Shown here: positions 43,421-55,400 of the stretch, piece by piece | How the letters are laid out: every line of letters starts with the position of its first letter | Position numbering within the stretch: position 1 is the stretch's first letter | Origin: Ochotona curzoniae | Taxonomy: Eukaryota; Chordata; Mammalia; Lagomorpha; Ochotonidae | Assembly: GCF_017591425.1 (NCBI RefSeq) | Contig: NW_024466512.1 | Coordinates: 14,511,001 to 14,575,000, forward strand | Direction: 5' to 3' | Length of the DNA: 64,000 nt | Made by a program: the position numbers and the translations under genes | Notes under the pieces: model-generated | The model's input: the letters and a program-made list of their open reading frames with translations, nothing else | Told to the model about the DNA's origin: nothing | The model's database searches: none

Positions 43421-44352
43421 CAAGAGGCCTAATCCATGCCAACTCCAACTCCAACTCCACGGTTCAGGCAAGCTCAGGTCAGCACATATTGGAAAAACAG
43501 GACACATTTCTCATTTCCTTTGCCACATTTGATTCTTGGCATCACTGAAAGCAAAACACTTCTGGGACTCTCCTGGGAGAACATCAGACAGGGAGGGTTA
43601 CACAGGCTACCTCTGCTCAGCCACCCACAGCACAGCAGCAACTCCAGCCACATGCTGACTTCTTAGGGTTTCATTTCTGCCTCCTCCAGTTAAGCTGACA
43701 GGATCCACTCCTGTGTCTTTGGTTGGCATGTTTTTCTCTGCAGACATGAAGCACATGTGTGGTTTTGAAACAGTGAGTTCACACAGCTTGCAAAATTTGG
43801 AAATGAATTGAAGATACAAGGTTGCCCAGTGACCAGTTGAAGGAGGAATTTACAGTACCAAGGAGACCATTGGCCAAGACAACAAGTACAAGACCTCTGG
43901 GATGGAAGGGCAGTGAAAGAGCAATCATTTGTCTGTTTTTAAGTCAACACAGAACAGCATGAGCTAATAGAGTCTCCCTAAATTATCCCAGCTCAGTTTT
44001 CACTTCTTCTATGGACGCCGTCCAAAGACCCCCAGCATCTCTATAAACCTGGTGTGAATGGCAGCCTTGGGCCCTTCCTGGTCTTTGCAGACAACAGGAA
44101 GCCTTTTCTTTCTTCGCATACCTAGAAAATCCTTCCAGATGGCGAATCTACCCATTCACAAGCCAGGCATGTGGTTATGCCCTCTTTTGCTCAAGTAACA
44201 CTCAACATTAATCAAGAATAAATCTCGAGAAGTAAAATGTTACAATATCATTCCAGCTATGCACTGCTGAACAGTAGCCACACCAGAACAGTGGGATGCT
44301 ATACTCGTCTTGTGATGTCGCCGATTTTGAGTGAGGACTCAAAGGGGGAAAG
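43421..44352. other. Unique sequence; (CCAACT)n at 43439-43460
   Basis: A short hexamer repeat of about 3.5 units, otherwise single-copy DNA without a recognised gene. Confidence 0.45.
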
Positions 44353-44707
44353 AGGGCCTGGCAAGGCATCCAGGTGACTAAAGTCCTCAGGTTGAATGCA
44401 CCAGGATCCCATATGTGTGCTGGTTCTAATCCTGGCTGCCCCATTTCCCATCCAGCTCCCTGCTTGTGACCTGGGAAAGCAGTCAAGGACAGCCCAAAGC
44501 CTTGGGACCCAGCACTCTCTTGGGAAACACAGAAGAGGCTCCTGGTTTCAGATCAGAGCAGCTCCAGCCGTTGTGGGCACTTAGGGAGTGAATCATCAGT
44601 GGATGGAATATCTTTCTCTCTGTTTCTCTTCCTCCCTGTGTATCTGAATTTCCAATAAAAATAAATAAATCTTTAAAAAAAAAAAAGAAAGAAAGAAAGA
44701 AAGAAAG
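44353..44707 (+). mobile_element. CSINE with (GAAA)n tail
   Basis: GGGCCTGGCAAGGCATCCAG, GCACCAGGATCCCATATGTG, GCTGGTTCTAATCCTGGCTG (B-box region), CATCCAGCTCCCTGCTTGTG, GCAGTCAAGGACAGCCCAAA and ATAAATAAATCTTT followed by an A-run. The A-tail has grown into about five GAAA units (44687-44707). Confidence 0.94.
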
Positions 44708-46699
44708 CAGGGGCAGAGGGGGAGAAGCTGCCTCGAACAGTTCAGACTAGGACCCCTGGAGCAGGATGAGCCCTTCCAATGGCTTTTTCATTCCCAGGTC
44801 TGATCCACGGACTAGAGCGTAGGTAGCAAGATGGGCTCTACTGGGATTGCTGGCCAAAGCACCTCTGTGTGGCAGTCATGATTCAAAACCTCTAACAGCA
44901 GTTACTGTCAATCATGCAGTCAGCAATAAAGACAAAAAAGTTCAAATGATAGGCTTCTTCAATAGTTTGTGAAAGCTGAAAAGTTCATTATCATCCCTCT
45001 AGAGAAATGGGCGGTCAAACTCCATGGAAATTTAAGGGTGGCAACCAATTACCATCCTACAGACAATGGCCAAACAGAAACCTGAGGAGGGGAGAAAAGT
45101 TAGAGATGATGGAGGGAGGGAGGGTGTGTGGGTGTGTGTTTGGAAAATTGAAGATTATGTCTCATCCAAAGACATGCCACCCACGGGGAGAGAGGGAAGG
45201 AGAGAGGGAAGGAGAACCACCCAAGGAGGCAAAAGCCGCAAGTCTTCAAGAGGACAGTGTATGTTTCTAACAAAGGAAGATTTCATCCAATGATCCCAGA
45301 GCAACAAATGAAGTGTGTTCTAAAGCTCAAAAGACTAATGCAGAGATGGAAAAATCCCCCCATCAGGAGATACTCTGCAGAGGGGTTGGAGCATCCACTC
45401 CAGAGCAGGCCCTGCAGTTAGACTGGAAGCAGTGTGCTGGGAGTCAGGGCTGCATACTGACATAGATGACAATACTGAAGGCCCGCATGGAGAGGGGACG
45501 TGCAGCAGGTGATCGAGGACCACAGACCCTGGAACACTAGCAGCCCTCAAGTACACAGGGATGTTCCCCTACTAAAATCAAATTTGCCTTCCAGATCACA
45601 TAAATAAGCATATGCTTTTTTTTCAATCCATAGGTTTTTGTCCCCATCGATTTTTCTTAAGCCATACCACTTTACTCTGACCAGTTGGGGCCAATAACAA
45701 AATCATGTATTCCATGGTGTTCCAGTGAGCACCATGAATTCCAAAGACTTAATCCCCAAACTAAACTTAAAAACAATCTCATCACTGACTTCTAAGTTTG
45801 GGAATAAGATGAGTTCTCATTCTTTTATTGTGCCAAGTATCGTTCACAGCACCTCACATACTGGCACTCGCAAGGGAATAAAAATGGAAAAGATATTCAA
45901 GGTGAAATCTTGCATGACCTCTCCAGAATTCCAGATACTTCCCTTAGGATATAAACTTCAGAAATAAATGTACCTACTAAGAAAGTGATGTTGAATAGTC
46001 AAAGAGGAAACTTCAATATTATATTTTCTCTCTTCTGGCTTCCCCGTGTTTTCTCTGTTTTCTTCAGTGAACACACGTATCTTGTGGTTCACAGAGGAAG
46101 ACAAACAACCCATCAGTAACTCTTTGCCTCACCTGCCTTGGTAAGTTTAACAGCTGCAGAGGACCAACAGGAGCAGGAGTTGTGGGTAGCCCACCCACAG
46201 GCATAAAAGAACCACTTGGGTTTTCAGGAGGGTCCACCAGACTGATCCAGAGAGCAGAGCTCCAGCCAGGAGAGCTTTATATTTTCTGCCTCTTACGTCT
46301 TATAAGACACAAGCTAACCTTTGTACTATTTCCATCTGCTGTCTCGCTCCAGCTTTACTAAACTAACCCTGCAAGATGCCTAGAGGCACATCTAGAGACG
46401 CACCTAACAGGAGGGCACTCTCCCTCCCCACCTGCATGTTCTCACCTAACACAGCTCTACTCCATTCCTAGACCAGAAGTCGGCTTTCTGCCAAGTAACT
46501 ATATCTGTTAGGAGTATTGTCTGTAAGTGACTTCCTGACCCAAAATGCAAAAGTCATCATTGACCATCATCTCCAAACTGTTCCAAATTATTGATACGAT
46601 TGCTTTGTGCTTGACATAAAAATCTGGCCCATTCAATGTATCAGCATGTAGGGTCTTTCATGATCTAGGTCCTGACACTGAAGTATACAAGTTACTAAA
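44708..46699. other. Unique block (about 2 kb)
   Basis: Single-copy DNA with purine-rich repeats at 45108-45220 (GGGA and GGGAGAGAGGGAA types). Within it, CATAAAAG at 46202-46209 is a TATA-like word. No exon recognised. Confidence 0.4.
45114..45132 (+). other. G-quadruplex motif
   Basis: GGGAGGGAGGGTGTGTGGG has four G3 tracts with loops of 1, 1 and 5 bases, a strong intramolecular quadruplex pattern on the plus strand. Confidence 0.7.
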
Positions 46700-46810
46700 T
46701 TTTGAGTCCCAAGACAAGATTTGGAGTTCTGAATCTATCAACAAACCTCTCAATTTCCTCCTATCTATAATGGAGATCAGAACAACTGCTACTTCCCAAG
46801 TAAATGGAAT
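46700..46810 (-). mobile_element. Probable MIR fragment
   Basis: Plus strand GATTTGGAGTTCTGAATCTA, CCTCTCAATTTCCTCCTATC, TATAATGGAGATCAGAACAA matches the complement of the MIR 3' half and core. Confidence 0.55.
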
Positions 46811-47424
46811 ATTATGAACTCATCGGCCCAAAGACCCCAAAATTCTAAATGTATGGTGGGGCATTTGAAATCCTTTAGAAAACCTAAACCCTTTCATTTC
46901 TGAAGGACTATTCCTAACGTGGCCTCATATATATTCACTCAGAGCTGCATCCTACAATAAGAATAAATGTACATGTGAATATAAATCAGTGTTCACCAAG
47001 AAAATAATCCGAGGCAGATTCTTTAAATTTAGCTTTGAAAGTCAGGGTACAAGTCATTTATGATGATGATAACTGGTTTCTACAGTTATCACAAATACCC
47101 AGCTCTTGTGTAATGAAAAAAAAAAAAAACTAGCCTCTAAATTGCTTTCAAATGTAATGAAATTTTTATGAATACTAAATTTAATAATGAATAGAGTTGG
47201 CCTGTTATGTTTGGTAGACAATTTTGATTCTGCAGTTATCTATTCATCTCATGGAGCCAACACGATTTTTGAGGACTCAAATATGTCTGTCAGAAAAGCT
47301 TCCCAGACCCAGACTCTTAGTTTAGAATGGCTAATAGCCATGCTAGTGGGTGTCCTCCAAGAGTGATCTCAGAGTTGTGGGGTCATTGTCCCCAAAGAGA
47401 TGCTTATTAAAAAAGCAGACCCTG
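46811..47424. other. AT-rich unique sequence
   Basis: Contains an A14 run near 47118. Nothing recognised. Confidence 0.45.
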
Positions 47425-47750
47425 AGCCTAGCACAGTAGCCTAGTGGCTAAAGACTTTAGCTTGCACGCATCAGCACCCATATGGGGTGCCAGTTCTAAT
47501 CCCAACAGCCCCACTTCCCATCCAGCTCCATGATTATGGCCTGGGAAAGCAGTGGAGGACGGCCCAAAGTCTTGGAACTCTGCACCCACATGGGAGACCC
47601 AGAAGAAGCTCCAGGCTCCTGGCTTTGGAATGGTGCAGTTCTAGCCATTGTGGCCGCTTGGGGAGTGAATCAGCAGACAGAAGTTCTTCCTCTCTGTCTC
47701 TCTTCCTCTCTGTTCTGACTTTCCAATTAAATAAAGGTTTTTTTTAAAAA
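47425..47750 (+). mobile_element. CSINE with target-site duplication
   Basis: GAGCCTAGCACAGTAGCCTA, TGCCAGTTCTAATCCCAACA (B-box region), GCCTGGGAAAGCAGTGGAGG, ACATGGGAGACCCAGAAGAA, TTGGGGAGTGAATCAGCAGA and an AATTAAATAAAGG tail. Flanks AAAAAAGCAGACCCT and AAAAAGTCAGACCCC are an imperfect duplication. Confidence 0.94.
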
Positions 47751-48229
47751 GTCAGACCCCCAAGATTTCATCCAACATTGAGTGAACTGTAATTCCTGAC
47801 TGTGTAGCCCAGAAATCCTTGTTTTGAACAAGCTCTCCACATGAGCACTAGAGGAAAGCAATGAAGAATTTGATGGTAATCTTGGTTTTTTCCTTTCTCC
47901 CACAACACAACCCCCTGCAGGTGGCTAGCTGGGCAGAAGAACCTGCAAGGTAAGGGAAAGGAGACAAACACATCTGTGCCTCAATGGAATCTGCATTTCA
48001 TGCTATAGAAAGAACATAAATGATGTGTGCGATGCTTTCAACTCCCAGATGTGGAACTGAACTGCTTTTTTTTTCAACTGGGGATGAATAATTTATAATT
48101 CCATTGTGCAAAATCCAAAATAATAAGCCTATTCGGGTGAAGCAGTACTGAAGTCCATACATTGAGGACATTTTCATAAATCCTTAAGTGCTTTTCTACC
48201 TAGTTGAAAAAAAAACAAATGAAGTGGCT
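47751..48229. other. Unique sequence
   Basis: Single-copy DNA, nothing recognised. Confidence 0.45.
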
Positions 48230-48435
48230 TTTGAGACACACCAAACTGCAGATCTGCAGGAGACCCGAGGAGCACCTGCAGCCAGTTACCCCACACTGGT
48301 TCATATGCAGATTCTCTAGCATTGCCTCCAACCCAACAAACCCAAGGAAGAGCAAGTGAGCCCCAGAAAACTGCATTTTTAATAAGGGCCCCAGATGGTT
48401 CTTGTGCACACAAAAGTTTGCAAACTGCTATTTCC
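48230..48435. mobile_element. MER20-like hAT remnant
   Basis: GGTTCATATGCAGATTCTCT, AACTGCATTTTTAATAAGGG, CCCCAGATGGTTCTTGTGCA and AAGTTTGCAAACTGCT follow the right half of MER20-type elements ('...TTTAACAAGCCCTCCAGGTGATTCTGATGC...AGTTTGAGAACCACTG'). Confidence 0.58.
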
Positions 48436-50274
48436 AGACTTTGCCTTGTGTGGGCCCAGATTTGAGCTGTTGCTGGAGACAGATTTCTCTTTCTACTTAT
48501 CTGTCTTCTGGTTAGAGGTGGCTTCTACCAAGAAATCAAACCTAGGGTTGCAAGCATCAACTGTGGAAGAAAGAGCAGCCTCTGCTCCCTTCCCAAAAAA
48601 CACTGAAGTTAGGAAAATACCAGCCAGTGCTCCCAGGAAGCAGAAAAAAAATAACCATGATCTCCTGGGGATCCCACCTTGTTCTCAGGGGCCATTTTCC
48701 AAGCTCTTCCAAAGATAGAGGCGTCCAGTGGAATGTTGGTGCATTCAGATGCTGCCTGGGGTTTGCGGAGGGGTGAGGAAAGAGGGGTTGTTAAGGAGGT
48801 TTGAGTATAAACAAAAGCATTTTCCTCTGCCCTCTCATTTCTGACCCAACTGTGTGCTTCGGTTGGTCTAGATTTTCGGTCCCTCATTTCATCTGTCCAG
48901 GTCACCTCCAACAAGAGAAACAATTTTCACCTCATTGGTCAAGATGGTGACCTGTCAAGTGTGGTTGCCCATTAAACTGCCCAGAGCTATGAGACCCTCC
49001 AGAGAGGGTGCTTAACAGACCCCAAGAAGTGATTAATTTTTGAAGCTTAGTTGCCACATTCACAAGGTTAATTTCAAAGGGGAGCAAACAACTTGTTCTT
49101 ACAGAAGAGTGTATTACCACATAATCTAGAAGGTGATCTGTGACCCCCCATTAGCATCACTTTCACTCTTAAGAACAACATCCTTGGACCCACAGATAGG
49201 GCTAAGGAGGTCTAGAAAGAGGAGAGACACAGCAGCCCATCGTTTGATTAGCAATAATGCAAGATCCCTGTCTCCAGGTTATTTGCTAACTCATGAGGAA
49301 AAGACAACAGCATTTTTTTTCAAGAAGTTCCCCTCTAAAAGGAAAGGAAACAACAAGCTCTTTGGAATGGCCCAAGCTTTACATAAACTTACCTGCAGAT
49401 ACAGGAAACTAAGCCCTGTACATGTCACTTAGGAAATTGACAAATGAAACCAGAAGGCCTATCAGAGACACACAGCCATGCCACTTTCCCAAAGAAGGAC
49501 AAAAATGCTTGTTCCTCCTTTTATTCAAAGAAGTGCCTCTTCTCACTACATTTGGTCTCTTAGTTTTAATAGAGAACCAGATATGGAGAAATATTCCTCT
49601 ATTTTAAATAATAGTGCTACCGCAGTGACTGTTGATATACACACACATGGACTTGGCTTTGTAAGAACTTCCCAACCTGCAAGAGGAGGAAAGCATTTAG
49701 ATTTGCCAGTTAACACTCCTCATTCTATCAGCTCTGTTTGGATTTTTAAATTCTGTTCCTAAAATAAGTTTAACCTCTGCTCTAAAGACTGGAGACTGAA
49801 ACTGGAGCCCACATGCTCCCCAGACCTCAGGATTTGGTTCTCTTTCCAGATCCACTAAACTGAGGGCTCTGCCCTACCTAAGATATTAACGTCAAGGTTG
49901 GTTCAAGCCAACTGATCACATGGGAGTCCAGTGGCCAGGCAATTCATGCAGACCTAATCTTCTGCATCAGATTACACAAGAGGGACTTTGAGTTCCTTCT
50001 GCCTCATGCTACAATACCCAGAACTCAGCCCAGTAACACTTCCCCTAGTGAAATCCTAATCTCTCCTTACAATCTAGCTCAAATGGCACTGCTTGCGAGC
50101 CACGGTGCCCAACATGTTCAGTTGTAGACAACCCCTTCCACCCTCCCTTCTTCACACCCCACAACATTCCAGCAAGATTCCCCCAAGCACAGAGCAGGGT
50201 GACCGATGCTACAAGACCATGGGAAGCCACTGGATGCCTGGCATTTTGCAGCCATTGGTTCTTATCCCACATGC
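48436..50274. other. Unique block (about 1.8 kb)
   Basis: No recognised repeat or gene. Several open frames near 100 codons overlap in conflicting phases and strands. Confidence 0.4.
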
Positions 50275-50370
50275 TCCGAGAGCTTAAATAACCTGTACAA
50301 GGTCACACAGTTGTGATGAAAGCCAACTCAACTTGAGTCCAGGCTAAGTTCACCCCAAAACCTATCATTT
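50275..50370 (+). mobile_element. MIR SINE fragment
   Basis: AGCTTAAATAACCTGTACAA, GGTCACACAGTTGTGATGAA and CTTGAGTCCAGGCTAAG follow the MIR 3' half ('TTAAGTAACTTGCCCAAGGTCACACAG'). Confidence 0.72.
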
Positions 50371-50547
50371 TTTTCTTATACTCCTGGGCCGGAAGGATTT
50401 CTGATCCAAAAAAAATTCTAATTAGCTCTGGGAAACTTGTTTAGAAAGCAAAATGTAAAGTTCTGCAGCAAACATGCATGTGTCATACAGTGGCCCCCAA
50501 ATAAACACACACGAGCATGGAACAATGTGCATGTGTTTTTTAAGCAT

Positions 50548-50794
50548 AAGCGTTTGGGGCTAGTGGTCAGAATGAAGCCACAAGCTGTAGCACCAGCATC
50601 ATAAATGAGTGATCAAACTCCTTATTAATGGCCTGGGGAAACCAGTTTAGGCTCCAGTGTTTGGTCTCCTCCCACTCCTGTGGGAGACCCAGATGAAGCT
50701 CTTGGATCCTCGCATTCATTTAGGGAGTGAACTACCAGATGGAAGCCTGTTCCCTCCCCCTCATCCTCTCTGCTTCAACATTTATGTCTTTTTA
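50548..50794 (+). mobile_element. Old CSINE, plus half of a tail-to-tail pair
   Basis: TTGGGGCTAGTGGTCAGAAT, GGCCTGGGGAAACCAGTTTA, CTGTGGGAGACCCAGATGAA, TTTAGGGAGTGAACTACCAG, then a CCCTCATCCTCTCTGCTTCA tract. Diverged. Confidence 0.72.
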
Positions 50795-50985
50795 AAAAGG
50801 TTTCAAAATGTTTTTACTTTCTATTTCTTTCATAGGCATAGAGAAAGAGAAAGACTACATCGCACTTTCTGGTTCACTTCCCAAGTGCCACCTGCTAGAA
50901 TTAAAGCTGGGAATCCCACCCAGGTCTCCCATATAAGGCACGGAGGACCAACGTCTTACACTATCATAGTTATTGCTATGTTCTC
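50795..50985 (-). mobile_element. Old CSINE, minus half of a tail-to-tail pair
   Basis: Complement order: ATAGGCATAGAGAAAGAGAA, TTCTGGTTCACTTCCCAAGT, AGCTGGGAATCCCACCCAGG, TCTCCCATATAAGGCACGGA. Internally deleted. Joined to the previous copy through TTTTTAAAAAGG. Confidence 0.65.
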
Positions 50986-52120
50986 AATGACAGGAAGCTA
51001 GAATAAGGGGTCAGAGAAAGGAGTTACTCTGAGGTACTCTGATGTAAAGTTAGCGCTAGGCCAAACACCTCCCCCATATTCTGCTAGAGAAAGAAAGGTG
51101 TATGGAAAGGTATGGATGATTATATACTGTCTCCCGGGTATGTGTCTAAAGATGTACAACCTGAAGATTGCCTCTCACAGCAAGCTCAATACAAGGAGTT
51201 GATAGCACATGGGTTGTCTGGCAAGCAACTCAAAGAACCCTCCATAAAAGAATGCAGAGTGAACCAGAGAAGCCAATAGAGCATATTAACCAGCAAATTT
51301 CTATTGTGGACAACAGAGTCTTTGCACTATGGAGATCTCTGAGACTAGAAATCTTCAATTTTGTCAAGAAAAGAAGGATAAACATAGCAAAATAAGAGAA
51401 AGTGGAGGAAGTTAAAGGAGACCCTCCGATTTCCCTAGACACACAAACTCCAGAACCTGCTCCAAACAAAGCAACCAATTTAGGAAATTCATGATGCACA
51501 CAGAACGAAGACCAGAATTAATTGTGAAAGAAGAAACTCCAAACTCCTTAAAACAGATGCAAAACTCTGTGTCTCAGCGATGAAAAAATTGTGTCTATTT
51601 TCAAGACCCAGAGAGATCGGCTGTTCAACATCTCATGCCTTCATCAGCTCTGGTCCCAAGATTTCAATGGTCATGATAAGGAAAGATTGAAGTCCTCATA
51701 GGACAAGTCAAAAGATTCAAAGAACCAGTGCCTAGGACAGTTGTTCAGCTTATTCCATGCAGTTGAGTTAGTAACATCCTTTATTGCTTCCCTTCTCAGG
51801 TCCCCAAGGACAGCCTGTTTAAAACACAACACCACATCTGCAAAATGGTGAAGGTCACCTTGCCTAATTATGGTTTTCCTTGCTTATTTTCAAGCAATGT
51901 CTGATAAGGCAGCATCAAACTGTCCCTCCTCTCCTTTACCAGGACTTTGCTCTCTTGTGCAGTCAATAGTGATTCCTTCTAAGAATACTTTGCAGTCTGA
52001 CCACTTCCTTTTTCCTGTTGCCATTTCCTCATTTATAGTGAAAAGTGAACCCCACCATTACTTGATTACTTTGATCCTTCCTCTGGGGGCATCTCCAGCA
52101 ATGTGGTCATGGTGTCATTG
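50986..52120. other. Unique sequence (about 1.1 kb)
   Basis: Nothing recognised. Short open frames only. Confidence 0.42.
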
Positions 52121-52135
52121 AAAGAAAGAATACCT

Positions 52136-52475
52136 GGGCCCGGCGCGGTGGCGCAAGTGGTTAAAGGTCCTCGCCTTGCATGCCCGGGATCCCATATGGG
52201 CGCCGGTTCTAATCCCGGCAGCCCCGCTTCCCTTCCAGCTCCCTGCCTGTGGCCTGGGAAAGCAGTCGAGGACAGCCCAAAGCTTTGGGAACCTGCACCC
52301 GCGTGGGAGACCCGGAAGAGGCTCCTGGCTTCGGATTGGCACAGCATCGGCCCGTTGCGCTCACTTGGGGAGTGAGTCATCGGACGGGGGATCTTCCTCT
52401 CTGTCTCTCCTCCTCTCTGTATATCCGCCTTTCCAATGAAAAAATAATAAAAATAAATCTTTAAAAAAAAAAAAA
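52136..52475 (+). mobile_element. Full-length young pika CSINE with intact Pol III boxes
   Basis: Starts GGGCCCGGCGCGGTGGCGCA. The A box TGGCGCAAGTGG is at 52149-52160 and the B box GGTTCTAATCC at 52205-52215. The body is CpG-rich (CACCCGCGTGGGAGACCCGG, TCATCGGACGGGGGATCTTC) and ends ATAATAAAAATAAATCTTTA plus an A13 tail. The 15-16-bp word AAAGAAAGAATACCTG flanks it exactly (52121-52136 and 52473-52488). This is the least decayed mobile element in the window and could still be transcribed by polymerase III. Confidence 0.97.
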
Positions 52476-52488
52476 GAAAGAATACCTG

Positions 52489-53439
52489 AAAGTAAGAACT
52501 GGCCAGTGATAGGGTGGTGGTAGAGGGCTTTAGCAGTCCCTAAAGAAAATCCATAAGTTCAACCTTTAGCATAACATCTGGCACATAGTGTGTGCTTGTT
52601 ATATAATCTCCATCAGTGGCACCCTCTGCCCTCAAATAAGCTTTGGGATCACATTTTAAAAAAAAAAAGTAAGTTTGCTTTGCAAATACAGCTATACAGT
52701 AAGATGTCTGGTGCCCCAGACCAACCCCACTTCCCACCAGAGCCCTGTGCACCATACAGGTATTACAAAGCTCCATGGAGTTTCACACATACCCCCACAC
52801 CTGTCCTAGGCACCCCCACTTTTATCCACATACCCACATTCAAGTTTGGCCTTCACATGAACCAGATGGATGATGGCTTTGGAGATGTGTGGTCTGTTAG
52901 ATGCGTATCATTTGAAACTCCTTCCTGGGCCCATCTATGCCTTCTGCCATCTCACAGATATAAACATGCTCACTCATATGCTAACTAGCCCTGCACGGAC
53001 ACAACTCTGAGCTCAACACGTAACACTGAACAAGAAAAGGCATGATTCTGAGGCAATATGTCATTTCTAGAAATACACAGCCTGCCAAATAATTCACTAT
53101 TCAGGGGAACATCAGAACTTACCAATGAAAACATCCATTTAGAGTGAAAAACAAGCGTTTGAGGTGGTCAACACTTCTGATTAGCTGTCTCTCATGCTTT
53201 CCAGATCCCTGAGATTTCCATCCGCAAGGCTTCAGAGGCTGAGGGGGCTTGGTCCAGCTCCCATGGCCAGACAATGGCAATTCAATACAAAAGGCATAGA
53301 CTCAAGAGGAAGAACTGACTTTGAAAAACTGTACCTGGCTATCTCGGGAAGCAGGCTCTCCCCAGGAAGCCTGGCTGGAGTTTTACTCTCAATAGTTATC
53401 ACACATGGCCTGGCACATGATCTGTGCTGGGCAACTTCC
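52489..53439. other. Unique sequence; possible MIR scrap near 52570
   Basis: AGCATAACATCTGGCACATA at about 52570 resembles a MIR or L2 end but is too short to place. Otherwise single-copy DNA. Confidence 0.38.
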
Positions 53440-53545
53440 AAGAATAGCAACCACATCTTACCTGTTACTGCATATCCAGGGCCCTATTCCCTGCCTGGCC
53501 CACAGTACACATTCAATAAGTGACAGGATGAATTCATTGACATCT
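53440..53545 (+). mobile_element. L2 3'-end fragment
   Basis: ACCACATCTTACCTGTTACT, CCAGGGCCCTATTCCCTGCC, TGGCCCACAGTACACATTCA, ATAAGTGACAGGATGAATTC follows the L2 end ('CTGTATCCCCAG...TGCCTGGCACATAGTAGGTGCTCAATAAATATT...GAATGAATGA'). Confidence 0.7.
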
Positions 53546-53619
53546 ACCTGAATTGGTCAGGAAACCGACCAAGGACACCAGAAACCCTGCAACAGGACTC
53601 ACAAGAACCGATTCACCCA

Positions 53620-53770
53620 GTCCTTGTATCATCTCTCAAACATCAGTTGCTGTTACAGATGAGAAAAATAAGATGTTCAGCAAAACTGGTAAGTGGTGGA
53701 GGCAGGATTCGAAGCTAGGTCTGAGTGACAGCAAAGATGTTGCTTCATCTAAACATTCGTTGCCAGTTTA
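53620..53770 (+). mobile_element. MIR SINE fragment
   Basis: GTTGCTGTTACAGATGAGAA, AAACTGGTAAGTGGTGGAGG and CAGGATTCGAAGCTAGGTCT match the MIR core and 3' half. Confidence 0.75.
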
Positions 53771-55261
53771 AATCATTCCTACTCCACAGGGCACTGCATC
53801 CTACCAGGAGCACCCAACTCACAAAGCGTGTGGGGCACAATGTACTTTGGAGTCTTCAATAATTGGAAGTCATGGCACTTCATCAAGACATGAGGGCTCT
53901 AGCACTGAAGAATGATGGAGAGAACATTGTACTGGCTCTCATTCGAGTAACGGATGGGTGACTCAAGCTAGTGGTGCCTGGGGTGGGAGAGTTTTCATGC
54001 ACACTTGCACTTGGAATAAAAATCTGAGCGCGGTGCTGGATGCCCCTACACATGAATTATGGCGTGGGTGAGAAACGCAGCAAAGCAATTTGCCTTTGTA
54101 ACTAATTCCTCTTGTCTGTAGCTCTGAAGGAGCAATACTTTAGCAGCCAGTGAGTTGGATAATTGGAAATAAGGGCAGCTCTCTGAGCAGGCTGAGGAAG
54201 GCAGAGGAAGGCTGGTTTTTATCAGCCTTGGAGCTATTTTTTATAATCAATGTCTATGTGCAAAAAATAAATAAATACAGAAGAGGAAATAAGCAAGCCT
54301 TACTCATCTACCTGCACAGGCAAGTCTTGTTTAGTTTTTTGTTTTGTTTTAATCCTACTTTGAAAGTCTATTAAGTAATAGTGCAACTCAGCTTCTAAGC
54401 TTTGAAAGAAATCTTAGAAGTAGATTATTGAACTAACATTTCTGAAAATTAAACAAAATTTTGTCAGAATTTATGTTGCTTCCAAGATCTACAGAAAAGC
54501 AATAAGGTCAAAAATTTTCTATGAAGACTTTGTCTTCTGATTGCTAAGCTTTCACAATTGCTTTTGCCAACTGTTCGTAGACCTGTACTCATGATTGTGT
54601 AGAAACACACAAGCCGGCCAAATTGGGCCCCCCTCTCCATACACAGTCTTACACTTTAGCAACAAACACCAATTAGAATCTAATTCAGGTCTTAAAAAGT
54701 ATCATGAAGTTGCAAGTGAAGAAGCCTCCGCTATCCTCCAAGCAATTTCTTATTCCCTGTTTCATCAATTTGGCTAACTCATGCTGATTTTGGCACCCTG
54801 ACATCTTTAAGTACAAAAGTACAGGCTGAGTCTTCCCTGGACCAATAATAATGGAAAATCAGCCCTAAAGTAGAGACCTTTCCTTATATTACAGATTTTA
54901 CAAATAACACAACAGTTTAGGCATAACCTCCGATCTTGAATATGATAGAAAATGAAAATTATGCAGAATATCCTATTAAAGTTTTTGGGAGAAAACAATG
55001 TACCTATAATGGAAAAATGTCTTAAGACCTGCTGGGAGCCAAGGCAAAGATTCCAAGGGCCCACTCGCCACAGAAAGGCATCGGGAGACTATTCTACGTA
55101 TCAAAGAAATGAGGAAGACCTGGGGGGACCCACAGAGCAGGAAGGAGGATGGAGAGGAGGTTGTATGCAGAGAGAGGCATGGGATGCAGGTAATCTTCCC
55201 AGTGACGGGATTTGAAGCAGAAACAGTACCAAACGGAGAATTTTTAACACTTGTCACTTAT
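53771..55261. other. Unique block; possible conserved non-coding segment 54005-54260
   Basis: The 54005-54260 stretch has no repeat signature and clusters homeodomain-type words (CTAATTC, ATAATTGG). Frames up to 93 codons elsewhere are unrecognised. Confidence 0.35.
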
Positions 55262-55400
55262 TCTTAATTTATACCACAACTTGTTGCTCAAAAACCTCCA
55301 GTGTCTTCCTGATGTTTCCAGAACACATGGCCTGCTACCCAAGCCCCTTCTCTCTCAACAGTCTGCCCAGTTCAAGCTGTTCCAGCAGCACCCCAGCCAC
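55262..55400 (+). mobile_element. Probable L2 fragment
   Basis: TTGTTGCTCAAAAACCTCCA, GTGTCTTCCTGATGTTTCCA, CATGGCCTGCTACCCAAGCC and AGTTCAAGCTGTTCCAGCAG resemble L2 ORF2 3' sequence ('CTCAAAAACCTTCAATGGCTCCCCATTGCC ... CAAGGCCCTCCA'). Confidence 0.45.

Noticed and set aside
46202..46209. TATA-type promoter CATAAAAG
   Set aside because: A lone TATA-like word without a CCAAT box, initiator or following exon is expected by chance in AT-rich DNA.
51168..51499. L1 ORF1 fragment
   Set aside because: The translation has a Glu/Lys-rich feel but no recognisable coiled-coil or RRM order.
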